Of a stretch of 64,000 nt of DNA, positions 57,127-64,000 are shown in pieces. Each line of letters starts with the position of its first letter. Position 1 is the stretch's first letter. The position numbers and the translations under genes were made by a program. Source of the stretch: Pseudolabrys sp. Lineage in GTDB: Bacteria; Pseudomonadota; Alphaproteobacteria; Rhizobiales; Xanthobacteraceae. Where the stretch lies: positions 18,278 through 82,277 of the forward strand of contig JAFIGS010000019.1 of NCBI GenBank assembly GCA_017849615.1, written 5' to 3'. The notes beneath the pieces were generated by a model. That model was not told the origin of the DNA and did no database searches. It saw only the letters and a list, made by a program, of their open reading frames with translations.

Positions 57127-58545
57127 ATGACCGGACGTTTCTCGCTGCGCCGCGCGCCTTCGCCGCCTGCCGCGATCGAGCCGCCGCCGCTGGCGCCGAT
57201 GCAGGTCACGGCGCCCAGCATCGTACCGCCGGCCGCGCCAGCGCCGGCCGAGCCTGTTGTCAATCCGCTGCTGTCGGGCAAGCTGCTCGACGCCAAGGTG
57301 CGTCTGCATCGCAAGCTGATCGAGGAAATCAACCTGTCGGCGCTCGACAAGCTGCCGGAGGATCAGGTCCGCGCCCAGGTCGAGCCGATGGTCACGCAAT
57401 ATGTCGTGGCCGAGCGCCTCGCGCTCAATCAGCAGGAGCTTGCCGACTTCGTCTCCGAAATTCTCGACGAGATGACCGGGCTCGGCCCGCTGGAGCCTTT
57501 GCTCAAGGACCCCAGCATCGCCGACATTCTCATCAACGGGCACGAGTGCGTTTTCGTCGAGCGCGGCGGCATGCTGGAGCCGCTGCCGGTGCGCTTCAAG
57601 GACGAGCAGCATCTGCTGCGCATTATCAATAAAATCGTCTCCGCCGTCGGCCGCCGGGTCGATGAAAGCCATCCGCTCTGCGACGCGCGCCTGCAGGACG
57701 GCTCGCGCGTCAACGTCGCGGTGCGGCCGATCGGCGTCGACGGGCCGCTGGTGTCGATCCGAAAATTCTCCAAGAAGAAGCTCGACCTGTCGCGCCTCGT
57801 CGAGGTCGGCGCGCTGCGCCCGCAAATGGCCGAGGTGCTGGCGGCGGCGGTGAAGGCCCGCATCTCCACCATCATCTCGGGCGGCACCGGCTCCGGCAAG
57901 ACGACGATGCTCAACGCGCTGTCCGCCTTCATCTCGGAGAAGGAGCGGCTGCTCACCATCGAGGACGCCGCCGAACTGCAATTGCAGCAGCCGCATGTCG
58001 GCCGCATGGAAACGCGGCCGCCCAATGTCGAAGGCAAGGGCGAAATCCGCCAGCGCGACCTCGTCAAGAACGCGCTGCGCATGCGCCCCGACCGCATCAT
58101 CCTCGGCGAGTGCCGCGGCGAGGAAGCCTTCGACATGCTGCAGGCCATGAATACCGGCCACGAAGGCTCGATGGCCACCATCCACGCCAACACGCCGCGC
58201 GACGCCATCACGCGTCTCGAGCAGATGATCGGCATGGCCGGCCTGCCGATGACGGTCGCCTCGATCCGCGGCCAGATCGCCAATGCGGTGCAGATGGTGG
58301 TGCAGCTGTCGCGCCAGTCCGACGGCAAGCGCAAGGTCACCTCGATCGCCGAGGTTACCGGGCTCGAAGGCGACATCATCCAGATGCAGGAAATCTTCAA
58401 GTTCGTGCGCACCGGCACCGGGCCGGACGGCGCGGTGGAAGGCAATTTCGTCGCCACCGGCGTGCGCCCGCGCTTCCTTGCCGAACTGGCGACGCATGGC
58501 GTCACGATCCCCGGTGCCTATTTCGATCCGTCGAAGCCGCTATGA
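57127..58545 (+). CDS. cpaF: Tad pilus secretion ATPase CpaF (TadA)
   Basis: A 472-residue type II/IV secretion ATPase that drives Flp pilus assembly. Walker A is GGTGSGKTT at 252-260; then the Asp box (LLTIEDAAELQLQQPHVGR), His box (GHEGSMATIHANTPRDAI) and Walker B-like RPDRIILGECRGEEAFDML are all present. A proline-rich start (1-45) precedes the conserved core. The start ATG has GGAG 8 nt ahead, provided by the preceding palindrome. Confidence 0.97.
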   Translation: MTGRFSLRRAPSPPAAIEPPPLAPMQVTAPSIVPPAAPAPAEPVVNPLLSGKLLDAKVRLHRKLIEEINLSALDKLPEDQVRAQVEPMVTQYVVAERLALNQQELADFVSEILDEMTGLGPLEPLLKDPSIADILINGHECVFVERGGMLEPLPVRFKDEQHLLRIINKIVSAVGRRVDESHPLCDARLQDGSRVNVAVRPIGVDGPLVSIRKFSKKKLDLSRLVEVGALRPQMAEVLAAAVKARISTIISGGTGSGKTTMLNALSAFISEKERLLTIEDAAELQLQQPHVGRMETRPPNVEGKGEIRQRDLVKNALRMRPDRIILGECRGEEAFDMLQAMNTGHEGSMATIHANTPRDAITRLEQMIGMAGLPMTVASIRGQIANAVQMVVQLSRQSDGKRKVTSIAEVTGLEGDIIQMQEIFKFVRTGTGPDGAVEGNFVATGVRPRFLAELATHGVTIPGAYFDPSKPL

Positions 58546-58572
58546 CATCTGCAGTGGCAGCAGCGATGGCAC

Positions 58573-58716
58573 TCTCTTTCCCCTCCCCCCGCGTAGCGGT
58601 GGGGAGGGGTCAGGGGTGGGGGGCGAAAGGCGCCGACCGCAATCCCCCCACCCCGGTTTGCATCGCTGTCGCGATACAAACCGACCCTCCCCACCACGGC
58701 GTGGGGGGAGGGTAAG
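58573..58716. repeat. Intergenic palindrome, family D
   Basis: CCCCTCCCCCCGCGTAGCGG at the left end and GGCGTGGGGGGAGGG at the right end are inverted, with CCCCACCCCGGTTTGCATCG and its partner in the centre. It fills the cpaF-tadB gap. Its last bases (GGAGGG) are in the place of the tadB ribosome-binding site. Confidence 0.85.
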
Positions 58717-58720
58717 AAGC

Positions 58721-59686
58721 ATGCCCGACATCAACCCCGTCTATCTCTTCTACGTCATGATCGGCCTGTCGGCGGCGATGTTCGCCGAGGGCGTCTATCT
58801 CGCCTTCTACAATGCCGGCTCGTACCGCAAGAACATCAATCGCCGGCTGAAAGTCGTCGAGGCCAATGCCGACCGCGAAAGCGTGCTGGTGCAGCTGCGC
58901 CGCGAGCGCGGCCTGACCGCCGCCGGCGATTACCGCTTCAACTTCTTCGACCTCAACCGCCTGCTGCTGCAATCCGGGCTCAATATCGGGCTGAGCAGGC
59001 TCGTGCTTTTCATCGGCCTCGGCGCCGTCGGCGCCTTCGTTGGCGTGACGGTTGTCGAGGGCAATGTCGGCCACGCGGCGCTGGCCGCGCTGTTCGCGGT
59101 GTTCGTGCTGCCGATCGTGGTGCTGAAATTCATGCGGTCGCGCCGCCAGAAGATGTTCGGCGCGCAATTCGCCGACGGCCTCGACATGATCGTGCGCTCG
59201 TTGCGCGCCGGCCATCCGGTGCCGGTGGCGATCTCGATGGTGGCGCGCGAGATGGCCGATCCGATCGGCTCGGAGTTCGGCATCGTCGGCGACGAGATCA
59301 CCTATGGCGCCGATCTCGAGACCGCGATGCGCAACCTCTATTTCCGCGTCGGCACCGACGACCTGCCGCTGTTCGTCACCGCCGTGGCGATCCAGACCTC
59401 GACCGGCGGCAATCTCGGCGAAATCCTCGAGAACCTGTCCGGCGTCATCCGCCAGCGCTTCAAGATGCGGCGCAAGGTCAAGGCGCTGGCCGCCGAAGGC
59501 CGCGCCTCGGCGATGATCCTGTCGTCGCTGCCGATCCTGATGTTCTTCGTCATCCAGTTCATGGTGCCGGACTTCTACGCCAGCGTCTGGCACGTGCCGA
59601 TGACCAAGATCGCGCTGACCGCCGCCGGCATGTGGATGGGCATGGGCAACATCATCATGTTCCGCATGGTCAACTTCAGGATCTGA
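58721..59686 (+). CDS. tadB: Tad pilus membrane protein TadB
   Basis: A 321-residue inner-membrane platform protein of the GspF type. Membrane segments lie at about 8-30, 90-110, 113-130 and 258-310. The GspF domain (FADGLDMIVRSLRAGHPVPVAIS) and TSTGGNLGEILENLSGVIRQRF are conserved. The start is ATG 58721 (MPDINPVYLF); a much longer frame upstream is non-coding. TadC follows after 3 bp, so they are coupled. Confidence 0.95.
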   Translation: MPDINPVYLFYVMIGLSAAMFAEGVYLAFYNAGSYRKNINRRLKVVEANADRESVLVQLRRERGLTAAGDYRFNFFDLNRLLLQSGLNIGLSRLVLFIGLGAVGAFVGVTVVEGNVGHAALAALFAVFVLPIVVLKFMRSRRQKMFGAQFADGLDMIVRSLRAGHPVPVAISMVAREMADPIGSEFGIVGDEITYGADLETAMRNLYFRVGTDDLPLFVTAVAIQTSTGGNLGEILENLSGVIRQRFKMRRKVKALAAEGRASAMILSSLPILMFFVIQFMVPDFYASVWHVPMTKIALTAAGMWMGMGNIIMFRMVNFRI

Positions 59687-59689
59687 CGC

Positions 59690-60643
59690 ATGGTCGCGGA
59701 CATCATCGCGGGCGCCTTCCGCGACAGCCAGAGCCTGCTGGTGACGCTGCTGGTGTTTCTGGCCGCCGGCACGCTGGCTTTCGCGCTCATGGCGGTCGCG
59801 CGCGCGCGCGTGTCGGTCAAGCGCCGCCATGCCCGCATCATGGACGGTCCGCGCCAGTCGCGTAACGCGCTGCGCTACTCCAGCGCCAGGGCGGTCAGCC
59901 GCATCATCGACTACACCAACAAGCACTACGCCACCGACGAGGACGCCATGCGCGTCCTGCGCCGCCGCCTCGTGCAGGCCGGCATCTACGATCCGCGCGG
60001 CGTCGCGCTGTTCTTCGTCGGCCGCACCGCGCTCGCGGTCGTGCTCGCCGCCGCGGCGTATTTCCTGCTGCCTTTCGTGTGGCCGCTGCAGGGCACCATG
60101 AAATGGCTGTCCGTCATCGTCGGCGGCGTCGCCGGCTATGTCGGCCCCAGTATCTATATCGACAAGCGCATCGCGTCGCGCACCACCGAGCATCGCAGCG
60201 GCTTTCCCGATTTCCTCGATCTCTTGGTGGTCTGCTCCAACGCCGGCCTGTCGATGGAGGCGGCGCTGGAGCGCGTCTGCCGCGAAATGGGCGAGAGCTA
60301 TCCTTCGCTCGCCGCCAACATCCACATCACCAATCTCGAAATCCGCGCCGGCCGCAATCTCAAGGACGCGCTGGAGCGTTTCGCCGACCGGCTGGCGCTG
60401 GAGGAGGCGCGCGCCTTCGCCACGCTCATCAACCAGTCGATCGATCTCGGCTCGTCGATCACCGACGCGTTGCGTGTCTATTCCGACGACATGCGCCACA
60501 AGCGCATGGCCCGCGCCGAAGAGAAGGCCTATGCGCTGCCGGCCAAGCTGTCGCTGCCGATGATGATCTGCATCTTCCCGGTGCTGTTCGTCGTCATCCT
60601 GCTGCCGGTCATCGTGCGGTTGTCATCCAAGGGTTACTTCTGA
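59690..60643 (+). CDS. tadC: Tad pilus membrane protein TadC
   Basis: A 317-residue partner of TadB with GspF-like domain: FPDFLDLLVVCSNAGLSMEA and ITNLEIRAGRNLKDALERFA. Hydrophobic segments are at about 18-37, 113-145 and 285-310. It ends with a typical VRLSSKGYF. It starts 3 bp after tadB and is followed by tadD after 110 bp. Confidence 0.95.
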   Translation: MVADIIAGAFRDSQSLLVTLLVFLAAGTLAFALMAVARARVSVKRRHARIMDGPRQSRNALRYSSARAVSRIIDYTNKHYATDEDAMRVLRRRLVQAGIYDPRGVALFFVGRTALAVVLAAAAYFLLPFVWPLQGTMKWLSVIVGGVAGYVGPSIYIDKRIASRTTEHRSGFPDFLDLLVVCSNAGLSMEAALERVCREMGESYPSLAANIHITNLEIRAGRNLKDALERFADRLALEEARAFATLINQSIDLGSSITDALRVYSDDMRHKRMARAEEKAYALPAKLSLPMMICIFPVLFVVILLPVIVRLSSKGYF

Positions 60644-60753
60644 TCCGCAAATAATACGAAAAATCGTCGGCAATTTCGTGGAACCGCCGGGCAGGAGCAT
60701 TAACTCGCGTCAACTAGTCTGGCCGGCAACGATTAAGGCTCTGCGGGGGTTGT

Positions 60754-61317
60754 ATGCGTCAGGTTCTCGGCCGGCTGTTGCTGGCGGCGTGCGTCGGGCT
60801 GCTGCTCGCGGGCTGCAATACCGCCGGCGATGCGTTCTCGGATGCCGGCGGCAAATCCGGCGCCGATGCCTTCGCCGCGGCGGGCCCGCAGGAAGCCGCG
60901 CCGTTCGGCGAACCGACGCCGCAGGGCAATCTGCTCGGCGCCAATGCCGCCGACGACCTGTCGCTCGGCAAGGGCTATTTCCGCGCCGCCAATTACGGCA
61001 TGGCCGAAAAGCACTTCCGCCGCGCCGTCGAGCTGCATCCGACCGATGCCGAGGCCTGGCTCGATCTTGCCGCGTCCTACGATCACCTCAAGCGCTTCGA
61101 CCTCGCCGACCGCGCCTATGCCCAGGCGATCGGGCTGGCCGGTCCCAAGATCCAGATCCTGAACAACCAGGGCTATTCCTACATGCTGCGCGGCGACAAT
61201 GTCCGCGCCTTGCGCAAGCTCGACGAGGCGCGGCGCCGCGAGCCCGGCAACCCTTATGTGCTGAGCAATCTGCGCCTGCTCGAGGAAAGCGCCCGCCGTT
61301 CCAAGGCGATTGAATAA
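60754..61317 (+). CDS. tadD: TPR lipoprotein TadD
   Basis: A 187-residue outer-membrane lipoprotein: signal peptide with lipobox LAGC (C21), a low-complexity alanine-rich segment, then three TPR-like repeats (about 75-180, LGKGYFRAANYGMAEKHFRR, AWLDLAASYDHLKRFDLADR, NNQGYSYMLRGDNVRALRKL). TadD supports secretin assembly. The ATG is 13 nt after a GGGG stretch. It ends the Tad cluster; a palindrome follows. Confidence 0.92.
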   Translation: MRQVLGRLLLAACVGLLLAGCNTAGDAFSDAGGKSGADAFAAAGPQEAAPFGEPTPQGNLLGANAADDLSLGKGYFRAANYGMAEKHFRRAVELHPTDAEAWLDLAASYDHLKRFDLADRAYAQAIGLAGPKIQILNNQGYSYMLRGDNVRALRKLDEARRREPGNPYVLSNLRLLEESARRSKAIE

Positions 61318-61321
61318 ACCC

Positions 61322-61457
61322 CGTCATTCCGGGGCGCGCTGAAAGCGCGAACCCGGAATCCAGCGGGGCGTGAGGGTGTGTCCGGCTTCCGGGTCCACGC
61401 CCATAGCGCGTCGAAGACGCGCGTATACGCGCTTATGGGCGTGTCCCGGAATGACGG
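61322..61457. repeat. Intergenic palindrome, family A copy 4
   Basis: CGTCATTCCGGGGCGCGCTG at the left end and GCGTGTCCCGGAATGACGG at the right end are inverted, with ACCCGGAATCCAGCGGGGC inside. It lies between tadD and the antiporter gene. Confidence 0.85.
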
Positions 61458-61584
61458 CTCGCCGCTTGCATCCCCCGGCCGATATAGGCACAAATGTCGC
61501 AGTTGGATTAATGACGCCGCCAAGTGGGCGCGGGCCCTCACCGTCCGCATCTCCGTTGAGGCGCACATGCTTCGGGGGGGATGC

Positions 61585-62997
61585 ATGAAACGGATCGTTT
61601 TCGCCGCACTGATGACCGCGTCGCTGGCAGGGCCGGCGCTGGCCGCCGACACCGCGCATCTGGACGGCTCGAAGCTCGGCCTCATCTGGGCGCTGCCCTT
61701 TGTCGGCATCCTCCTGTCGATCGCGCTGTTTCCCCTGTTCGCCCAGCACTTCTGGGAGCACAATTTCGGCAAGGTGGCGGCGTTCTGGGCGCTGGCCTTC
61801 GTCGTCCCCTGCGTGGTCATGTTCGGCGTGCCGGTCACGGCCACCGAGCTGGTTCACACCGGCGCGCTTGAATATCTGCCCTTCATCATCCTGCTGTTCT
61901 CGCTGTTCGTCGTCTCCGGCGGTATCCGCGTCGCCGGCAATCTCGCCGGCAACCCCGCGACCAACACCGCGATCCTCGCCGTCGGCACCCTCGCCGCCAG
62001 CATGGTCGGCACCACCGGCGCCTCGATGCTGCTGATCCGGCCGCTGATCGTGGCCAACAAGAACCGCGACAAGAACGTTCACGTCTTCGTCTTTTTCATC
62101 TTCCTCGTCGCCAATATCGGCGGCTCGCTCACGCCGCTCGGCGACCCGCCGCTGTTCCTCGGCTTCCTCAAGGGCGTCAGCTTCCTCTGGACGCTCGAGG
62201 CGATGTTCCCGCCGATGGCGGTGTCGGCCGCGATCCTGCTGGCGCTGTTCTTCGTCATCGACAGCTACTACTGGCGGAAGGAACATCACCGCCGCCCCGC
62301 GCATCCGCCGGAGCGCGAGATCAGGATCGAAGGCCTGCACAATGTCATCTATCTCGCCGGCATCGTCGGCGCGGTGCTGGTCAGCGGCGTGTGGAAGCCC
62401 GGCGTCTCCGTGCCGGTCGGCTTCGGCAACGCCATCCCGCTCGAAGGCCTGGTCCGCGACGTCGCCCTGCTGGTCCTCGCTTATCTGTCGTGGCGCACGA
62501 CGCGGCGTAACATCCGCATCGAGAATGCCTTTACATGGGCGCCTATCCAGGAGGTCGCCTTCCTGTTCGCCGGCATCTTCATCACCATCATTCCGGCGCT
62601 GGCGATCCTGCGCGCGGGGTCGCAGGGCCAGCTCGCGCCGCTTCTGGCTTTCGTCACCGGGCCGGACGGCCAGCCGATCAACGCCGCGTATTTCTGGCTG
62701 ACCGGCGTGCTGTCGAGCTTCCTCGACAATGCGCCGACCTATCTGGTGTTCTTCAATCTCGCCGGCGGCGACGCCCAGGCCCTCATGGGCCCGCTGTTCA
62801 AGACCCTGCTGGCGATCTCGGCCGGCGCCGTGTTCATGGGCGCCAACACCTATATCGGCAACGCGCCGAACTTCATGGTGAAGTCGATCTGCGAGGAGCG
62901 CGGCATAAGGATGCCGAGCTTCTTCGGCTACATGGCGTGGTCGGGGGCGATCCTGCTGCCGCTGTTCGTGCTGATCACCTTGATCTTTTTCCGGTAG
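61585..62997 (+). CDS. Sodium:proton antiporter/CitMHS-type permease (NhaD-like)
   Basis: A 470-residue membrane protein with about twelve hydrophobic segments and a signal-like first helix ending LAGPALAAD. GNLAGNPATNTAILAVGTLA and FLVANIGGSLTPLGDPPLFL with FLDNAPTYLVFFNLAGG are the signature elements of the ArsB/NhaD/CitMHS superfamily. Annotated homologues are called sodium:proton antiporters. The ion is inference. A run of G at 61573-61580 gives the ribosome-binding site for ATG 61585. A terminator follows. Confidence 0.88.
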   Translation: MKRIVFAALMTASLAGPALAADTAHLDGSKLGLIWALPFVGILLSIALFPLFAQHFWEHNFGKVAAFWALAFVVPCVVMFGVPVTATELVHTGALEYLPFIILLFSLFVVSGGIRVAGNLAGNPATNTAILAVGTLAASMVGTTGASMLLIRPLIVANKNRDKNVHVFVFFIFLVANIGGSLTPLGDPPLFLGFLKGVSFLWTLEAMFPPMAVSAAILLALFFVIDSYYWRKEHHRRPAHPPEREIRIEGLHNVIYLAGIVGAVLVSGVWKPGVSVPVGFGNAIPLEGLVRDVALLVLAYLSWRTTRRNIRIENAFTWAPIQEVAFLFAGIFITIIPALAILRAGSQGQLAPLLAFVTGPDGQPINAAYFWLTGVLSSFLDNAPTYLVFFNLAGGDAQALMGPLFKTLLAISAGAVFMGANTYIGNAPNFMVKSICEERGIRMPSFFGYMAWSGAILLPLFVLITLIFFR

Positions 62998-63010
62998 CGC
63001 AAAGGGGCGA

Positions 63011-63056
63011 ATCGGCCGGCCGCGCCGGGCGGCGCACCGGCCGATGGCGGCTTTTT
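63011..63056 (+). terminator. Rho-independent terminator after the antiporter gene
   Basis: A 9-bp stem ATCGGCCGG (63011-63019) with CCGGCCGAT (63037-63045) around a GC-rich inner hairpin, then GGCGGCTTTTTC. It lies right after the antiporter stop. Confidence 0.75.
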
Positions 63057-63251
63057 CGCGGCCCGCATACCGCCAAAAACCCCTGCGGCATGGGGCCTGA
63101 AGGCCGCACCTGTGTCGAAAATGCCCTATCCAAGGGGCTAAAACGCAGCTTCCTGTGATTATCCGGCCGCCGATGGGTCCAGTCGCTTGCGAAAACTGGC
63201 GAATCTCATAGTGCTTCAAACAGCGCATTTTGCGCTTCAAGGAGCTTATCT

Positions 63252-63569
63252 ATGGCTACGAAACCCGCGGCCTCGGCGAAGCCGAAGGCGGCCAAGCCGG
63301 TCACCCTGAAACAACTCGCCTACGCTCTGGCCGAGCAGCACGAGCTCACCAAGAAGCAGGGCGTCGAGATGCTCGACGAGCTGGTTGCGATGATCACCAA
63401 GCACCTGAAGAAGGGTGAGCGGGTGAAGATCGCCGGCCTCGGCATCCTGCAGGTTCGCAAGCGCGCCGCCCGCATGGGCCGCAACCCGGCGACCGGCGAA
63501 GCGATCAAGATCAAGGCGTCGAAGAAGGTCGCCTTCCGCGCCGCCAAGGACCTCAAGGAAGCGATCTGA
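63252..63569 (+). CDS. HU-family DNA-binding protein
   Basis: A 105-residue nucleoid protein. A lysine/alanine-rich N-terminal tail (about 1-17) precedes the HU core (VTLKQLAYALAEQHELTKKQ, MITKHLKKGERVKIAGLGIL) and the signature RMGRNPATGEAIKIKASKKV, whose N-P-x-T/G binds the DNA minor groove. The tail makes it longer than standard HU (about 90). AAGGAG lies 9 nt before ATG. Confidence 0.95.
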   Translation: MATKPAASAKPKAAKPVTLKQLAYALAEQHELTKKQGVEMLDELVAMITKHLKKGERVKIAGLGILQVRKRAARMGRNPATGEAIKIKASKKVAFRAAKDLKEAI

Positions 63570-63596
63570 TCGATCGTTTCTTTGCCGGCATGCAAA

Positions 63597-63628
63597 GCCC
63601 CGTCGGGTCTCCCGGCGGGGTTTTGTTT
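63597..63628 (+). terminator. Rho-independent terminator after the HU gene
   Basis: A 10-bp stem (63598-63607 with 63611-63620, one G-U pair) followed by TTTTGTTT on the plus strand, 30 bp past the HU stop. Confidence 0.85.
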
Positions 63629-63636
63629 GGGCTTTT

Positions 63637-63737
63637 GTCATTCCGGGGCGCACCGAAGGGCCGAGCCCGGAATCCAGCGATGCATGAGGGCGGGTCTGGA
63701 TTCCGGGCCCGGGCCTTCGGCCCGTCCCGGAATGACA
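63637..63737. repeat. Intergenic palindrome, family A copy 5
   Basis: GTCATTCCGGGGCGCACCG at the left end and GTCCCGGAATGAC at the right end are inverted, with CCCGGAATCCAGCG and GGATTCCGGG inside. It lies between the HU terminator and the next promoter region. Confidence 0.85.
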
Positions 63738-63751
63738 GTAGAAAATAGTCC

Positions 63752-64000
63752 TTGACTGTTATTCCTACGATAGGATAGGCTTCATCCGTCCGGCCCGGCC
63801 GGGGACGTCATCTAGAGACGTCTTGATGACTGGGCAGGATGTGGCGCCTGCGGGCGGGGCTCGTAACCCCGCTCCCGGGAGGCCGCGGGTAGCCGTCCGG
63901 GCCCACTACGGGGCTCTGCCTTCAATGGCTGGACGGGGGTTCGGTGAAGGCGGGCGAATGCCTGCCGGAGGTCGATGTCCTCTCACAAGGAGGCTCGATC
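63752..64000 (+). promoter_or_regulatory. Promoter region and long structured leader of a gene beyond the window
   Basis: TTGACT (63752-63757) is followed by the inverted repeat TCCTA-CGA-TAGGA (63763-63775), an operator-like element, and a weak -10. The remaining roughly 220 nt are rich in stable stems: GTCATC/GATGAC, GCGGGG-CTCGTAA-CCCCGC, GGCGGGC-GAAT-GCCTGCC, with GGCAG/CTGCC as an outer pair. They end with CCTC/GAGG around AAGGAGG, so the ribosome-binding site can be hidden. No open frame of note is inside. It is a likely 5' regulatory RNA; ligand or signal unknown. Confidence 0.5.

Noticed and set aside
58610-60499. A 629-codon open frame antisense to tadB and tadC (and a similar one opposite the antiporter gene, 61324-63240)
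   Set aside because: Shadow of codon bias; the histidine/aspartate/arginine-rich composition is typical of antisense translation of GC-rich genes.

Overview
The window is a 64-kb, GC-rich chromosomal segment of an alphaproteobacterium, most likely a member of the Hyphomicrobiales (Bradyrhizobium/Rhodopseudomonas/Xanthobacteraceae side). The evidence is gene order: trmB-metK-phrR/praR-type regulator-lnt-corC-ybeY-phoH-miaB-plsC-fur/mur-rimI-tsaB-nfu, and rpsT-dnaA-dnaN-recF-gyrB. Both runs are typical of that order, and the spaces between genes carry long palindromic repeats of the kind seen there. No rRNA, CRISPR array, transposase, integrase or prophage gene is visible.

Region 1 (1-15.6 kb) is a housekeeping block, mostly on the minus strand: tRNA and SAM metabolism, lipoprotein acylation, rRNA maturation, tRNA modification, phospholipid acylation, a Fur-family metal regulator, an Fe-S carrier and trpS. 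A RES-type toxin/Xre-type antitoxin pair on the plus strand sits between plsC and miaB. A WYL regulator with a VOC protein sits between nfu and uspA. The metK start lies just behind a short leader that can fold into a hairpin or pseudoknot over the ribosome-binding site.

Region 2 (15.7-23.6 kb, plus strand) holds a PfkB-type nucleoside/sugar kinase, several envelope or secreted proteins of unknown role, and a Rieske ring-hydroxylating oxygenase followed by a glutamine-synthetase-like ligase, a possible amine- or aromatic-degrading pair. Region 3 (23.6-37.4 kb) is the replication block dnaA-dnaN-recF-gyrB, split by a divergent ClC channel gene, with an unusually long (1.15 kb) dnaA-rpsT spacer. 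Then come a dihydrodipicolinate-synthase-family gene and NADP-malic enzyme maeB.

Region 4 (37.4-45.3 kb) is mixed: msrA, a polysaccharide-export lipoprotein, a dienelactone hydrolase, an LLM flavin oxidoreductase, an HtrA-like protein that has lost its catalytic triad, a lone response regulator and a fumarylacetoacetase-family protein. Region 5 (45.6-50.2 kb) is an accessory cluster (ChrB N-domain protein, MFS exporter, PAP2 phosphatase, DedA-PAP2-LssY fusion) that ends at the 3' side of tRNA-Arg(CCG). Region 6 (51.5-61.3 kb) is a Tad/Flp pilus assembly locus (tadG, cpaB, cpaC, a small lipoprotein, cpaE, cpaF, tadB, tadC, tadD) without pilin, prepilin peptidase or tadE. Region 7 (61.5-64 kb) has an NhaD/CitMHS-type antiporter, an HU protein and, at the very end, a structured leader of about 220 nt for a gene beyond the window.

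At least six families of intergenic palindromes occur. The largest has six full copies, and copies lie directly before cpaF and tadB, where they appear to supply part of the ribosome-binding site.
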